A stretch of DNA of 32,893 nt from Prochlorococcus sp. AG-347-I15 (lineage in GTDB: Bacteria; Cyanobacteriota; Cyanobacteriia; PCC-6307; Cyanobiaceae), in contig QCBN01000007.1 in assembly GCA_003281585.1 (NCBI GenBank), forward strand, positions 1 to 32,893. The letters run 5' to 3'. The notes beneath the pieces are model-generated. The model had not been told where the DNA came from, searched no databases, and worked only from the letters and a program-made list of their open reading frames with translations. This document shows positions 1 through 8,545 of this stretch, piece after piece. How positions within the stretch are numbered: the first letter of the stretch is position 1; every line of letters begins with the position of its first letter. A program made the position numbers and the translations under genes.

Positions 1-163
1 TTTCATCATTTTCATTTTGTACTGAACTATGGATTAATAAATCATTTAAAGAATCAATCCCAAATCTATGGACCCACTTAAGAACAATATTTTCTTTAAG
101 CAAAAAATTATTTTCTGAAGAGGCTTTTTTAAAAACTTCTATTAGATGATTTTTTAAAAGCAT
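1..163 (-). CDS. Unknown protein, N-terminal part (runs off the left edge)
   Basis: An open frame starts at the ATG complementary to 161-163 and stays open to base 1, giving 54 visible residues that begin MLLKNHLIEVFKKASSENN. The visible part is soluble-looking, with no signal peptide or membrane segment, and resembles a small helical protein. It starts 7 bp past the stop of the ABC permease on the same strand, so it is probably the last visible gene of the ctaA-ctaB-ABC transcription unit. I do not recognise the family. The reading frame and operon-like spacing support a real gene, but the C-terminus lies outside the window. Confidence 0.6.
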   Translation of the reverse strand, partial: MLLKNHLIEVFKKASSENNFLLKENIVLKWVHRFGIDSLNDLLIHSSVQNENDE

Positions 164-170
164 AAATTTA

Positions 171-995
171 TTAATTTAACTTCTTATTTAACAGAGGCCT
201 TATGATAATCAAGGATAAAACTGTTAAAGAAAATAAAATTGATATACAACTCTTACAAGTTAAATCACCATATGGAGCATGTAAAGCCACTAATTCTAAA
301 TTCATAGTTTCTGTATAAGCAGTCCTAATAGGTTCGATCGCAAAAGTTAATGGATTTAATGAAGCCAACCACCCAAGCCAATTTGGCATGAAAGAAATTG
401 GAGCCAAAGCAGTACTTGCAAAAAGAAGAGGTAAATTTATCACAAATATAAGAGCGATTAATTCAATATGTCCGGGCAAAACAAACGCTAAACATAAACT
501 TATTGATGTCACAAAAAGAACTAATAGAATTAGTGTTGTAAAAACAATTCCTAAACCATATAAGTTGGGCCATCCATATCCCAAAGTGTATGAAACAACC
601 ATTATTACAATACTCTGAACAAAGCTCAGTATTGTTATGTAAAAAAAAGAAGATAAAACTATGGATAATCTACTGGTTAAAGGAGCGACAAGTAATCTAT
701 TAAGAAATCCAAACTCTCTATCAAACATTAAAGGAAGACCAGAATTTAGGGCTCCACTAAAAGCAGTAAAGACAATAAGTCCTGCTCCTAAAAAATTCCC
801 ATAAGAATCAACTCCTGGTAAAAAACCTTCAGGAGCTTTAGAAAATAATGCCCCAAATAAAAAAAGCCAAATTATAGGTTGTAATATTCCAGCTAAAAGA
901 GTTGATGGTCTTCTTTTTAATTGAATAAATAATCTCTTTGTTAAGGCAAATGTTTCTTGATATAAAAAAGTCAAATTATACTGTTGTAATTCCAT
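171..995 (-). CDS. ABC-2 type transporter permease
   Basis: This 274-residue integral membrane protein has the layout of ABC-2 exporter permeases: a cytoplasmic N-terminus, about six hydrophobic segments, and the family motif region around FDREFGFLNRLLVAPLTSR between TM2 and TM3. It would form the membrane channel for the ATPase encoded 46 bp upstream at 1042-2058. Families of this type export drugs, lipids or polysaccharides; the substrate cannot be read from the sequence. Co-location with heme A synthesis genes suggests, but does not prove, a role in oxidase assembly or membrane homeostasis. The start is the ATG at 993-995. Confidence 0.88.
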   Translation of the reverse strand: MELQQYNLTFLYQETFALTKRLFIQLKRRPSTLLAGILQPIIWLFLFGALFSKAPEGFLPGVDSYGNFLGAGLIVFTAFSGALNSGLPLMFDREFGFLNRLLVAPLTSRLSIVLSSFFYITILSFVQSIVIMVVSYTLGYGWPNLYGLGIVFTTLILLVLFVTSISLCLAFVLPGHIELIALIFVINLPLLFASTALAPISFMPNWLGWLASLNPLTFAIEPIRTAYTETMNLELVALHAPYGDLTCKSCISILFSLTVLSLIIIRPLLNKKLN

Positions 996-1041
996 AATTA
1001 GCAGTAATTAATTTTATTATAGTTAGTTAACCAGAATTTTT

Positions 1042-2058
1042 TTATCGCATTGATTGCTTTGATTCTTTTTTAAGGTCTCTTTTACCTGCCATAGAAATTT
1101 CGGCATCTAATAATGTTTTCCCGGTTGCCTGAAGATATACATCATCCAAGCTTGGCTGACTTTGGGTAAGAGAAAAAATTTCAAACTTTGAGAAGGCCAA
1201 TTCCACTTTGAGCTTCGTAAGTAAATCTTTTTCCTTATCTGCTACAAAATTTATCGAGAAACCTTGAGCTTCATTTATTATAATCTGACTAATTCCATCT
1301 ATTGAAGATAAAATTTGGCATATATTTTTTGCTTCTTCCTGATTACTAAATTCTCTTACTTTCAAAGTTACTCTATCTCCTCCTAATTTATTTTTCAGTT
1401 CTGTAGGAGCCCCTTGTGCTATAACTCTTCCATCATCAATTATCACTAATTTGTCTGCCAATTTATCTATTTCATCAAGATAGTGACTGCTTAAAATAAT
1501 AGTCATTCCATTATTTCTCAAATCTTTCAAAAGTTGCCATATGATATTTCTACTTTCAATATCTAAACCAACTGTAGGTTCATCCAATATTAATACTTGG
1601 GGCAAATGTAAAAGTCCAGCTGCAAGATCTATTCTTCTTTTCATTCCCCCTGAATAAGTTCCGCACTTACGATCAATCCAATCATTCATTTCTAATTGAT
1701 CTATTAATTTCTTTATCCTTTCAAATTTTTTGTTTTTATTGATGTGATATAAATCTGCTTGAAAATCCAAAAGCTCTCGTCCAGTTAATATTTTATCAAG
1801 TGCAATATCCTGGGCAACATAACCAATTAATTCTCTAATTTTTCTTGAATTTTTTATCAGATTAATATTATTTATTAAAACTTCTCCACTATCAGGCTCT
1901 ATTAAAGTAGCGAGTATTTTTATAAGTGTTGATTTACCAGCACCATTTGGACCTAGTATCCCGAATAATGTTCCAGCTTCAATTTCCATTGATAAATTTT
2001 TTAAAGCCTTGATTTCTGAATAAGATTTTGAGAGCCCTATAACTTTTATATAATTCAT
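1042..2058 (-). CDS. ABC transporter ATP-binding protein (DrrA/CcmA-like)
   Basis: This is the ATPase partner of the downstream ABC-2 permease. Visible motifs are Walker A GPNGAGKST (about residues 36-44), signature YSGGMKRR, Walker B VLILDEPTVGLD and the H-loop SSHYLDE. At about 338 residues it is longer than a bare ATPase because of a C-terminal extension typical of DrrA-like exporters, ending in a Ser/Lys-rich tail. A TTG codon lies directly before the ATG at 2056-2058; I chose the ATG. It follows ctaB by 38 bp on the same strand. Lipid or drug export is the usual family role; the substrate is unknown. Confidence 0.9.
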   Translation of the reverse strand: MNYIKVIGLSKSYSEIKALKNLSMEIEAGTLFGILGPNGAGKSTLIKILATLIEPDSGEVLINNINLIKNSRKIRELIGYVAQDIALDKILTGRELLDFQADLYHINKNKKFERIKKLIDQLEMNDWIDRKCGTYSGGMKRRIDLAAGLLHLPQVLILDEPTVGLDIESRNIIWQLLKDLRNNGMTIILSSHYLDEIDKLADKLVIIDDGRVIAQGAPTELKNKLGGDRVTLKVREFSNQEEAKNICQILSSIDGISQIIINEAQGFSINFVADKEKDLLTKLKVELAFSKFEIFSLTQSQPSLDDVYLQATGKTLLDAEISMAGKRDLKKESKQSMR

Positions 2059-2096
2059 CAAACTTACTATTTCTTAAAAAACATTTTACATCTAAT

Positions 2097-3098
2097 TTAA
2101 TTACTAAGCAGGGATACTATGTATAAAAATATTTGCATAGATTGCTGCTCAAATTCTACGGATAGTTGGGTTCTGGAAATTAATAACAAAAGACAAATAC
2201 CAAACATATAGAGAATAGACCACCTAAAAAGAGACTTTGCTCTTGAAAGATCATCAGGAGATTTCTTTAATTCATTTATTAATTGCAAGAGTCTTCCATT
2301 AAATGGCAATAACATAATTCCGTATAATAAGCCCCCTTCAGGTAAAGCAAAAACTCCCATAATACTCATTAAAACTGTTGCCCATCCATAACGAGAAATC
2401 GCTTTAGCAGTAAAAACAGATCCTTTAACAGAAGGGAGCATAGGAATACCAACAGATGCGTAATCATCCTTCAACAAAATTGCAAGTGCCCAAAAATGAG
2501 CTGGGGTCCATAAGATTACTAAACCAAACAACCACCAACCACTAAGACCTACATGCCCTGTAGCAGCAGATGCTCCTACTAAAGGTGGTATCGCACCAGC
2601 AACTCCTCCGAAAACAATATTTTTTGTTGTACGAGGTTTCAAAATAACTGTATATAAAATTACGTAGCTAAATAAACCAAGAAGAGTTAATCCCGCAGCC
2701 AAATAATTTACACCACTTACTAAAAGCATCGAAGCTGCCAAAGTACATGATACGGCAGCTAAAAATACAGTCTCAGATGACAACTTTCCTGCTGGCAAGG
2801 CTCTTTTGCTAGTTCTTATCATCTTCTTGTCTAATTCCATTTCCCACAAGCAATTTAGAGCGCCTGCTGCTGCTGCTGCTAAAGCACCGCCTCCTAAAGT
2901 ACAGATAAGTTTGGGTGAAGACAAAGGCCATTCTTCTGTTAAAGCCATTCCTCCTAAAGTTGTTGCCAATAAAAGTGGGATTAATCTAGGTTTTGCGACT
3001 TCAAGCCAAGGCGGCAAAGTTAATCTTTTTCTTGAAGGTACAACTTCATCTCTAATTGGTGATTTATAGTTCAAGTTTTCCAAGTTACTACTATTCAT
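2097..3098 (-). CDS. ctaB: Protoheme IX farnesyltransferase (heme O synthase)
   Basis: This membrane UbiA-family prenyltransferase adds a farnesyl group to heme B to make heme O, the precursor of the heme A of cytochrome c oxidase. The Asp-rich active-site signature is clear: [19 protein letters not shown] followed by LPAG, and a second conserved loop follows [20 protein letters not shown]. Length (333 aa) and about nine hydrophobic segments fit the family. Its ATG overlaps the stop of ctaA by 4 bp (ATGA), implying translational coupling of the two consecutive heme A steps. The coxBAC genes that need heme A lie just beyond ctaA on the opposite strand. Confidence 0.97.
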   Translation of the reverse strand: MNSSNLENLNYKSPIRDEVVPSRKRLTLPPWLEVAKPRLIPLLLATTLGGMALTEEWPLSSPKLICTLGGGALAAAAAGALNCLWEMELDKKMIRTSKRALPAGKLSSETVFLAAVSCTLAASMLLVSGVNYLAAGLTLLGLFSYVILYTVILKPRTTKNIVFGGVAGAIPPLVGASAATGHVGLSGWWLFGLVILWTPAHFWALAILLKDDYASVGIPMLPSVKGSVFTAKAISRYGWATVLMSIMGVFALPEGGLLYGIMLLPFNGRLLQLINELKKSPDDLSRAKSLFRWSILYMFGICLLLLISRTQLSVEFEQQSMQIFLYIVSLLSN

Positions 3099-4021
3099 GA
3101 ATTGATACCAACCATTTGAGAATTTAGGGAGTGGTTTAGACTTTTTTTAGTAAAAGGATTTCTAAAAATTAATGTTGTTAATATCGCAATAAATAAAGAG
3201 GCGTTAAGTTGATGCCCAATAATAAAAATAGGTTCATTCAAATTTGTTTTAAGACTTAAAAGACCCAAAGCAATTTGGGAAAACAAGAGAACGATAAGTG
3301 CTGAGAGATATTTCCAATTTTTATTAAGCAAACTTCTCTTATAAATTGAAGTAGCAATAATTAATAGAATTGAAAAAGAAATTGGGAAAGCAAATAATTT
3401 ATGAATATCTAGAATTAGACATTGTTTATTAAAGGATAAGCAAAGATGTGCTGACCAGGTTGATGAAAGCCTCACTCCAATAAAAGATTGCATCAAAGTA
3501 AGTAAAAGAGGAACTAACAATAATAATCTCCACCAAATAAATGGCTCTTCTATTTCATCATTTTCTAAATTTTGATTTATTGAAATTGTTGTGATGAGGA
3601 GTAGAAAAGCTATTAAAAGATGGCCTGTAACAGTATATGAATCAAGCAAGTTTATTACTGTTAAAGCTCCAAAAGATCCTTGGACGATAACAAGAAAAAG
3701 TAGTAATGAATAAGTTTTAGGTAACCAATTTGGAATTTCATTTTTCCAAATAATTGAAAGGGCAAATTTGAAAAGAATTAATATTCCAACCAGAAAAGCA
3801 TCTAGACGATGAAACCACTCTAGAAATACTCTTAGGTTCATATGATTAAAGGGCAAAAAAGATCCATAACATAATGGCCAATCTGGGCATGCAAGTCCCG
3901 CCTCCATAACTCGCGTAGCACCTCCAATTACGATTAGTGCGATGAGTGCAAGTACACTATGACTTCCCAACCTTTTAAAAATTGTCAGATATTTTGATTT
4001 ATATAATTGGTTATTAATCAA
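3095..4021 (-). CDS. ctaA: Heme A synthase (COX15/CtaA family)
   Basis: This enzyme oxidises the C8 methyl of heme O to a formyl group, giving heme A. It is an eight-helix membrane protein with the four expected His ligands in [21 protein letters not shown] and IIGHQLNAS. The extracytoplasmic Cys pair is in [11 protein letters not shown] placed the start at the TTG at 4019-4021 (308 aa), about 10 nt after an AGG, just before [10 protein letters not shown]. The frame stays open to another TTG at 4069, adding 16 residues, so the exact start is uncertain. It is first in the minus-strand unit and divergent from coxB. Confidence 0.93.
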   Translation of the reverse strand: MINNQLYKSKYLTIFKRLGSHSVLALIALIVIGGATRVMEAGLACPDWPLCYGSFLPFNHMNLRVFLEWFHRLDAFLVGILILFKFALSIIWKNEIPNWLPKTYSLLLFLVIVQGSFGALTVINLLDSYTVTGHLLIAFLLLITTISINQNLENDEIEEPFIWWRLLLLVPLLLTLMQSFIGVRLSSTWSAHLCLSFNKQCLILDIHKLFAFPISFSILLIIATSIYKRSLLNKNWKYLSALIVLLFSQIALGLLSLKTNLNEPIFIIGHQLNASLFIAILTTLIFRNPFTKKSLNHSLNSQMVGINS

Positions 4022-4069
4022 ATGGATAAAACCTATTATTTTGCATAATAAATTAGATTCAAAAACCAA

Positions 4070-4284
4070 ACATTAATTAAAAATTAATATGTTTAATTTA
4101 AAAAATAATATACGAATTTAATCTTTTTTCCCTGACAATTAACTCTAAAAAGTTATTAATAATACGCCTTTTATTTCATAAATCTTAAGAAGTTGTGAAT
4201 TTAAATGTTTTTCTTTTAACAAAGGATGCAGGATTAAAAAAATTGAATATCTTGAGGATATAAATTCAAATTTTTAGAGATCAA
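4070..4284. other. Divergent intergenic region between ctaA and coxB
   Basis: This is the longest gene-free stretch in the window and must hold promoters for both the heme A/ABC unit and coxBAC. It is extremely AT-rich, so many chance -10-like hexamers occur; TATAAA at 4259-4264 sits about 20 nt before coxB but has no convincing -35. A weak imperfect inverted repeat (TTGAAT at 4243-4248 with ATTCAA at 4264-4269) overlaps it. No tRNA, hairpin followed by a T-run, or further open frame was found. Confidence 0.5.
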
Positions 4285-5088
4285 TTGTTAAATAAAAACA
4301 TTTATTTAATACTAATTATTTCACTCGTTTTTGCTATATCTTTTTGGATTGGTTTTAATGTAAATTTGCTTCCAGCTGAAGCAAGTATTAATGCCCCAAT
4401 TTACGATGAACTTTTTAAAATTCTTTTCATCATTGGATTAATTATTTTTATAGGAATGACAATAGCAGTTATTTATAGCTTATTTAAGTTTAGGAAAAGA
4501 AATGATCAGATAGGCGACGGTATAGCTCTAGAGGGAAATTTAAGCTTAGAAATCGTATGGACAATTATCCCTTCAATAATTGTTTTATTAATAGGTTTAT
4601 ATAGCTACAACATCTACGATCGGATGGGAGGGATGAAAGAACTAAATCATAATCACGAAATGATGAGTTCTAACACTGAGAAAATATGGGCTGGAATAAG
4701 TCAAACTTCTGATAATGAAATAGCAATAAATAATTTATCAATTGAAGTTTCAGCTATGCAATTTGCATTTCTATTCAATTATCCCAAAGGCAATTTCATA
4801 TCAGGAGAACTACACGTTCCTGTTGATCAAAAAGTATCAATGAAAATGGAATCCAAAGATGTCATTCATGCGTTTTGGGTCCCAGAGTTCAGAATTAAAC
4901 AGGATATTATTCCTGGGCAACCGACTATTCTCAATTTCACTCCTACAAAAGTAGGAAAATATCCGATAATTTGTGCAGAATTATGTGGCCCATATCATGG
5001 TGGTATGAGAGCCTCCATAATTGTTGAAGAAGAATCTGATTACAACGAATGGTTTAACAAAAATAAAAAACCAGAGGTAAATTTATGA
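4285..5088 (+). CDS. coxB: Cytochrome c oxidase subunit II
   Basis: This 267-residue subunit receives electrons from the soluble donor through its binuclear CuA centre. Two N-terminal hydrophobic segments are followed by an extracytoplasmic cupredoxin domain. All CuA ligands are visible: H195 in VIHAFWVPEF, then C230, E232, C234, H238 and M241 in CAELCGPYHGGM. Translation starts at a TTG (4285-4287) preceded by AGAGA; no in-frame ATG lies early enough to keep the first membrane segment. The 3' end overlaps coxA by 4 bp (ATGA). It is first gene of coxBAC and divergent from the heme A genes. Confidence 0.97.
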   Translation: MLNKNIYLILIISLVFAISFWIGFNVNLLPAEASINAPIYDELFKILFIIGLIIFIGMTIAVIYSLFKFRKRNDQIGDGIALEGNLSLEIVWTIIPSIIVLLIGLYSYNIYDRMGGMKELNHNHEMMSSNTEKIWAGISQTSDNEIAINNLSIEVSAMQFAFLFNYPKGNFISGELHVPVDQKVSMKMESKDVIHAFWVPEFRIKQDIIPGQPTILNFTPTKVGKYPIICAELCGPYHGGMRASIIVEEESDYNEWFNKNKKPEVNL

Positions 5089-6710
5089 CAATATCAATTG
5101 ATCCACAAAAAACTAATAATGAAAGTCTTCAACCTAAAGGCTGGGTTAGATACTTTAGTTTTAGCCTTGATCATAAAGTAATTGGAATACAATATTTAGT
5201 CTGCGGTTTTCTTTTCTATTTAATAGGAGGAACCTTAGCAAGCGCTATAAGAATTGAACTAGCCAGTCCAATGTCTGATTTTATGCCAAGAGATGTTTAT
5301 AACCAAGTTTTAACTTTACATGGAACAATAATGATATTCCTTTGGATAGTGCCTGTAGTTAACGGTGCTTTTGGAAATTATTTAATTCCATTTTATGTAG
5401 GTGCGAGAGATATGGCATTCCCAAGATTAAATGCCGTAGCTTTTTGGTTAATTCCTCCTTCAGGTTTGATGCTGGTAGCAAGCTATTTTGTTGAGGGTGC
5501 TGCTCAGGCTGGATGGACGGCTTATCCACCTTTGAGCATAACTACTCCTCAATCGGGACAAATTATTTGGATTCTAAGTGTTCTATTACTTGGAGGCAGT
5601 TCTATATTTGGTGGAATAAACTTTATCGCGACCATTATCAAATTAAGAAGGCCAGGATTAAAACTTATGCAATTGCCAATGTATTGTTGGGCAATGCTTG
5701 GCACAAGTCTATTAGTTGTTTTGTCAACTCCTGTTTTAGCAGGCACTTTAATTCTGCTTAGCTTTGATATTATCGCTAATACAGGTTTTTTTAATCCTGT
5801 TTTAGGTGGGAATGTCGTAGTTTATCAGCATTTATTTTGGTTTTATTCTCATCCAGCTGTATACATCATGGTTCTTCCTGCATTTGGTTTAGTTAGTGAA
5901 ATACTTCCTGTACATGCTAGAAAACCACTTTTTGGATATACAACAATGGTCTTTTCAATAATGGGGATAGTAGTTTTAGGTTTAGTTGTTTGGGCGCATC
6001 ACATGTTTACGAGTGGAACGCCCCCTTGGATGAGATTGTTCTTTACTATAGCCACAGCATTTATTGCTGTTCCAACAGGTATAAAATTTTTCAATTGGGT
6101 TGCAACACTATGGGGAGGGAAAATTTCTATTAATAGTGCAATGTTATTTTCTTGCGGATTTATCATAAATTTTGTTTTTGGAGGTATTACAGGAGTTGCT
6201 TTGGCACAGGTCCCTTTCGATATTCACGTACATGATACCTATTTCGTTGTAGCCCATTTTCATTACATAGTTTATGGAGGTACTGTTTTTATTATTTTCT
6301 CTTCAATCTATCATTGGTTCCCTAAAGTAACTGGAAAAATGCTCAATGAAAAATTAGGAATTTTACATTTTGTCATTACCTTTATTGGATTTAACTTGTG
6401 TTTTGCTCCTCAACATTGGCTTGGTTTAAATGGAATGCCTAGAAGAGTTGCAGAATATGATCCTCAATTCCAGTTCGTTAATCAAATTAGTAGCCTTGGG
6501 GCTCTTTTAATGGCTATAAGCACAATTCCCTTTTTAATTAATGTATTTCTTAGTGTGAGAAATGGAAAAGATGCTGGAGATAACCCTTGGAATGCTCTTA
6601 CACCTGAATGGTTAACATCTTCTCCACCTCCAGTTGAAAATTGGCAAGGAGAAGCTCCATTAGTGGAAGAACCTTATGGTTATGGTAAAGAAATTTCTGA
6701 ACAAAAATAA
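5085..6710 (+). CDS. coxA: Cytochrome c oxidase subunit I
   Basis: This is the catalytic 12-helix subunit that reduces O2 to water and pumps protons. The heme a ligands are H79 (LHGTIMIF) and H393; heme a3 is bound by H391 in VVAHFHYI. CuB is bound by H256, H305 and H306, with the cross-linkable Tyr at 260 in SHPAVY. The DMAFPRLN stretch carries the Asp expected at the mouth of the D-type proton channel. Length (541 aa) is normal for an A-type oxidase. ATG overlaps the coxB stop. In cyanobacteria it usually takes electrons from cytochrome c6 or plastocyanin. Confidence 0.98.
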   Translation: MTISIDPQKTNNESLQPKGWVRYFSFSLDHKVIGIQYLVCGFLFYLIGGTLASAIRIELASPMSDFMPRDVYNQVLTLHGTIMIFLWIVPVVNGAFGNYLIPFYVGARDMAFPRLNAVAFWLIPPSGLMLVASYFVEGAAQAGWTAYPPLSITTPQSGQIIWILSVLLLGGSSIFGGINFIATIIKLRRPGLKLMQLPMYCWAMLGTSLLVVLSTPVLAGTLILLSFDIIANTGFFNPVLGGNVVVYQHLFWFYSHPAVYIMVLPAFGLVSEILPVHARKPLFGYTTMVFSIMGIVVLGLVVWAHHMFTSGTPPWMRLFFTIATAFIAVPTGIKFFNWVATLWGGKISINSAMLFSCGFIINFVFGGITGVALAQVPFDIHVHDTYFVVAHFHYIVYGGTVFIIFSSIYHWFPKVTGKMLNEKLGILHFVITFIGFNLCFAPQHWLGLNGMPRRVAEYDPQFQFVNQISSLGALLMAISTIPFLINVFLSVRNGKDAGDNPWNALTPEWLTSSPPPVENWQGEAPLVEEPYGYGKEISEQK

Positions 6711-6716
6711 AAATAT

Positions 6717-7319
6717 ATGACAACTCTAGATAGCTCAAAAGAAATTCAAAAAAATAATTCTGAAGTTAATGAAACACATGAAGACTTCAGAATGTTTGGT
6801 CTTATAACTTTCCTAATTGCGGATGGAATGACTTTTGCTGGATTCTTTGCTGCTTATTTAACTTATAAAGCAGTTAATCCGTTACCTGATGGTGCTATTT
6901 ATGAATTAGAACTACCAATACCTACACTTAATACAATTTTGTTACTTGTTAGTAGTGCAACTTTCCACAAAGCAGGCAAAGCACTTTTAAAAGATAAAAA
7001 CTCTGATTCCCAAAAATGGTTATTTTTTACCGCTTTTCTTGGAATTATATTTTTAATATGTCAACTATTTGAATATTTTCATTTACCTTTTGGATTAACC
7101 GATAATTTATTTGCAAGTACTTTTTATGCTCTTACTGGTTTTCATGGATTACATGTCACTTTAGGAACTTTAATGATATTAATTATTACTTGGCAATCGA
7201 GAATCAATGGAGGAAGATTAACTAGTCAAAATATGTTCCCATTGGAAGCTGTTGAATTGTATTGGCATTTTGTTGATGGAATATGGGTCATTTTATTTAT
7301 AATCTTGTATCTTTTATAA
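6717..7319 (+). CDS. coxC: Cytochrome c oxidase subunit III
   Basis: This 200-residue membrane subunit completes the aa3-type oxidase encoded by coxBAC and starts 6 bp after coxA. It has the five-helix short form typical of bacterial subunit III, with the conserved GFHGLHVTLGTL and YWHFVDGIWVILF stretches near the C-terminus. Subunit III stabilises the catalytic core and proton uptake rather than binding metals. The N-terminal 25 residues are polar, and membrane segments begin at about FGLITFLIADGMTF. Confidence 0.96.
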   Translation: MTTLDSSKEIQKNNSEVNETHEDFRMFGLITFLIADGMTFAGFFAAYLTYKAVNPLPDGAIYELELPIPTLNTILLLVSSATFHKAGKALLKDKNSDSQKWLFFTAFLGIIFLICQLFEYFHLPFGLTDNLFASTFYALTGFHGLHVTLGTLMILIITWQSRINGGRLTSQNMFPLEAVELYWHFVDGIWVILFIILYLL

Positions 7320-7393
7320 AAAACTAAATTTAAAGAATTAAATATATTTTTTATTAATTTATATTGCCACAGCTCTCCTTTTTAGTAAGAATA

Positions 7394-7399
7394 TATAAT
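7394..7399 (+). promoter_or_regulatory. Possible -10 element for the cyAbrB gene
   Basis: A perfect TATAAT lies 17 bp before the cyAbrB ATG in the 97-bp gap after coxC. A TTGCCA at 7364-7369 resembles a -35 box, but the 24-bp spacing is too long for a normal sigma-70 promoter. In such AT-rich DNA a chance match is quite possible. Confidence 0.3.
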
Positions 7400-7416
7400 T
7401 AGAAATTCTTCAGATA

Positions 7417-7770
7417 ATGCTAGAAGGAAAAGAACTTCTTAAAAAAGCAAAATTATTAAGTAAAAAATCTGAAGATGATATAGCAAAAGGTTGTGGATAC
7501 GTAAGTCCTAGCGGAAGAATCTTAAGAAAAAGTTTTTATAGAGCTCTTGTCGAAGCTAAGGGTTACAAAATAGGAAATGGTCGTCAGGGGAAAAATGGTA
7601 ATAAAGCTTCAAGAGGCAGGCAGACAGAATTCAAAACTAAAGTTCATGGAAATGGGAACCTATTAATTGGTCATGCTTACACCAAAAAATTAGGTCTAGA
7701 ACCTGGCCGGGAATTTAAAATCGATCTTAAAAAAGAGTCAAAAACGATTTATCTGATTCCGTTAAATTAA
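7417..7770 (+). CDS. cyAbrB-type transcriptional regulator
   Basis: This 117-residue basic protein matches the cyanobacterial AbrB family. It has an N-terminal helical part (MLEGKELLKKAKLLSKKS, GCGYVSPSGR) and a C-terminal AbrB-like DNA-binding segment around HGNGNLLIGHAYTKKLGLEPG. Members bind DNA broadly and adjust carbon/nitrogen balance and other regulons in cyanobacteria; the targets here are unknown. It lies 97 bp after coxC, so it probably has its own promoter. It converges with ribE, with only 10 bp between the stops, a spacer of A/T that could stop transcription from either side. Confidence 0.88.
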   Translation: MLEGKELLKKAKLLSKKSEDDIAKGCGYVSPSGRILRKSFYRALVEAKGYKIGNGRQGKNGNKASRGRQTEFKTKVHGNGNLLIGHAYTKKLGLEPGREFKIDLKKESKTIYLIPLN

Positions 7771-7780
7771 AAAATATATT

Positions 7781-8434
7781 TTACCAACCGTTTTCTTTAA
7801 GCCACTCCGAAGAAATATTATTTGAAGATAAATCTTGATTACTATTTTTATTAAATAAAAGTAATTTCTCTACATATTTAATTAGTGCATCTGCCTCAAG
7901 GTTTACGCTGTCACCTACATTTAATTTATTCAGATTTGTGTTATGCCAAGTGTGAGGAATTATCGCAATAGTAAATATTTCTCCTTCCTGCTCATATTTT
8001 GCAATTGTAAGACTTATACCATTTACGCAAATACTGCCTTTATTAACTACATATTTCGAAAAATTATTATTTTTCCACTTAATTGTTAAAAGCCAGGATT
8101 TCTCTAATTTTTCTATATTCTCAACTCTTCCAAGACCATCAACATGTCCACTAACTATATGCCCACCTAGACGGTCAGACACCCTTAGAGCGGGTTCCAA
8201 ATTAACAATCTGATTTAGGTTCGACTTTACTCCTAAAGTTGTCTTTTTTAATGTTTCCTCACTAACATCAACAGTAAATTTATTTTGAAAAATCTCTTTA
8301 ACTGTCAAACAAATTCCATCAACAGCTATACTGTCACCTATTGCCATATCAAATAAATTATCTAGAATTTCAATTTCTAAAATATGTTTTTCTTGTTTTA
8401 GTTTTCCAATTGATTGAATTATTCCTGTGAACAT
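7781..8434 (-). CDS. ribE: Riboflavin synthase alpha chain
   Basis: It catalyses dismutation of two 6,7-dimethyl-8-ribityllumazine molecules into riboflavin and a pyrimidine product. The protein opens with the invariant MFTGIIQSIG and contains the two tandem lumazine-binding barrels. Domain 1 has GDSIAVDGICLTV and LGGHIVSGHVDG; domain 2 has VNKGSICVNGISLTIA and ends IKYVEKLL. At 217 aa it is normal length with a slightly extended tail. It is transcribed alone, convergent with cyAbrB and divergent from the AKR-ferredoxin gene across 111 bp. The symbol ribC is used in some genomes. Confidence 0.96.
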   Translation of the reverse strand: MFTGIIQSIGKLKQEKHILEIEILDNLFDMAIGDSIAVDGICLTVKEIFQNKFTVDVSEETLKKTTLGVKSNLNQIVNLEPALRVSDRLGGHIVSGHVDGLGRVENIEKLEKSWLLTIKWKNNNFSKYVVNKGSICVNGISLTIAKYEQEGEIFTIAIIPHTWHNTNLNKLNVGDSVNLEADALIKYVEKLLLFNKNSNQDLSSNNISSEWLKENGW

Positions 8435-8545
8435 AGATTTAAGAAAAATATTTTTGCAAAATTTTGTATTTACTTTAATTTACTTTTAATTATTTTCAAC
8501 TATAAATAAATTAAAGATTAAAAAAAGAAATTGACAATATTTTAG

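Noticed and set aside
388..618. Open frame on the plus strand
   Set aside because: Lies wholly antisense to the ABC permease and has no family features; the permease is clearly the gene.
4243..4269. Imperfect inverted repeat TTGAAT...ATTCAA before coxB
   Set aside because: Only 6 bp arms with a bulged inner stem in very AT-rich DNA; expected by chance.
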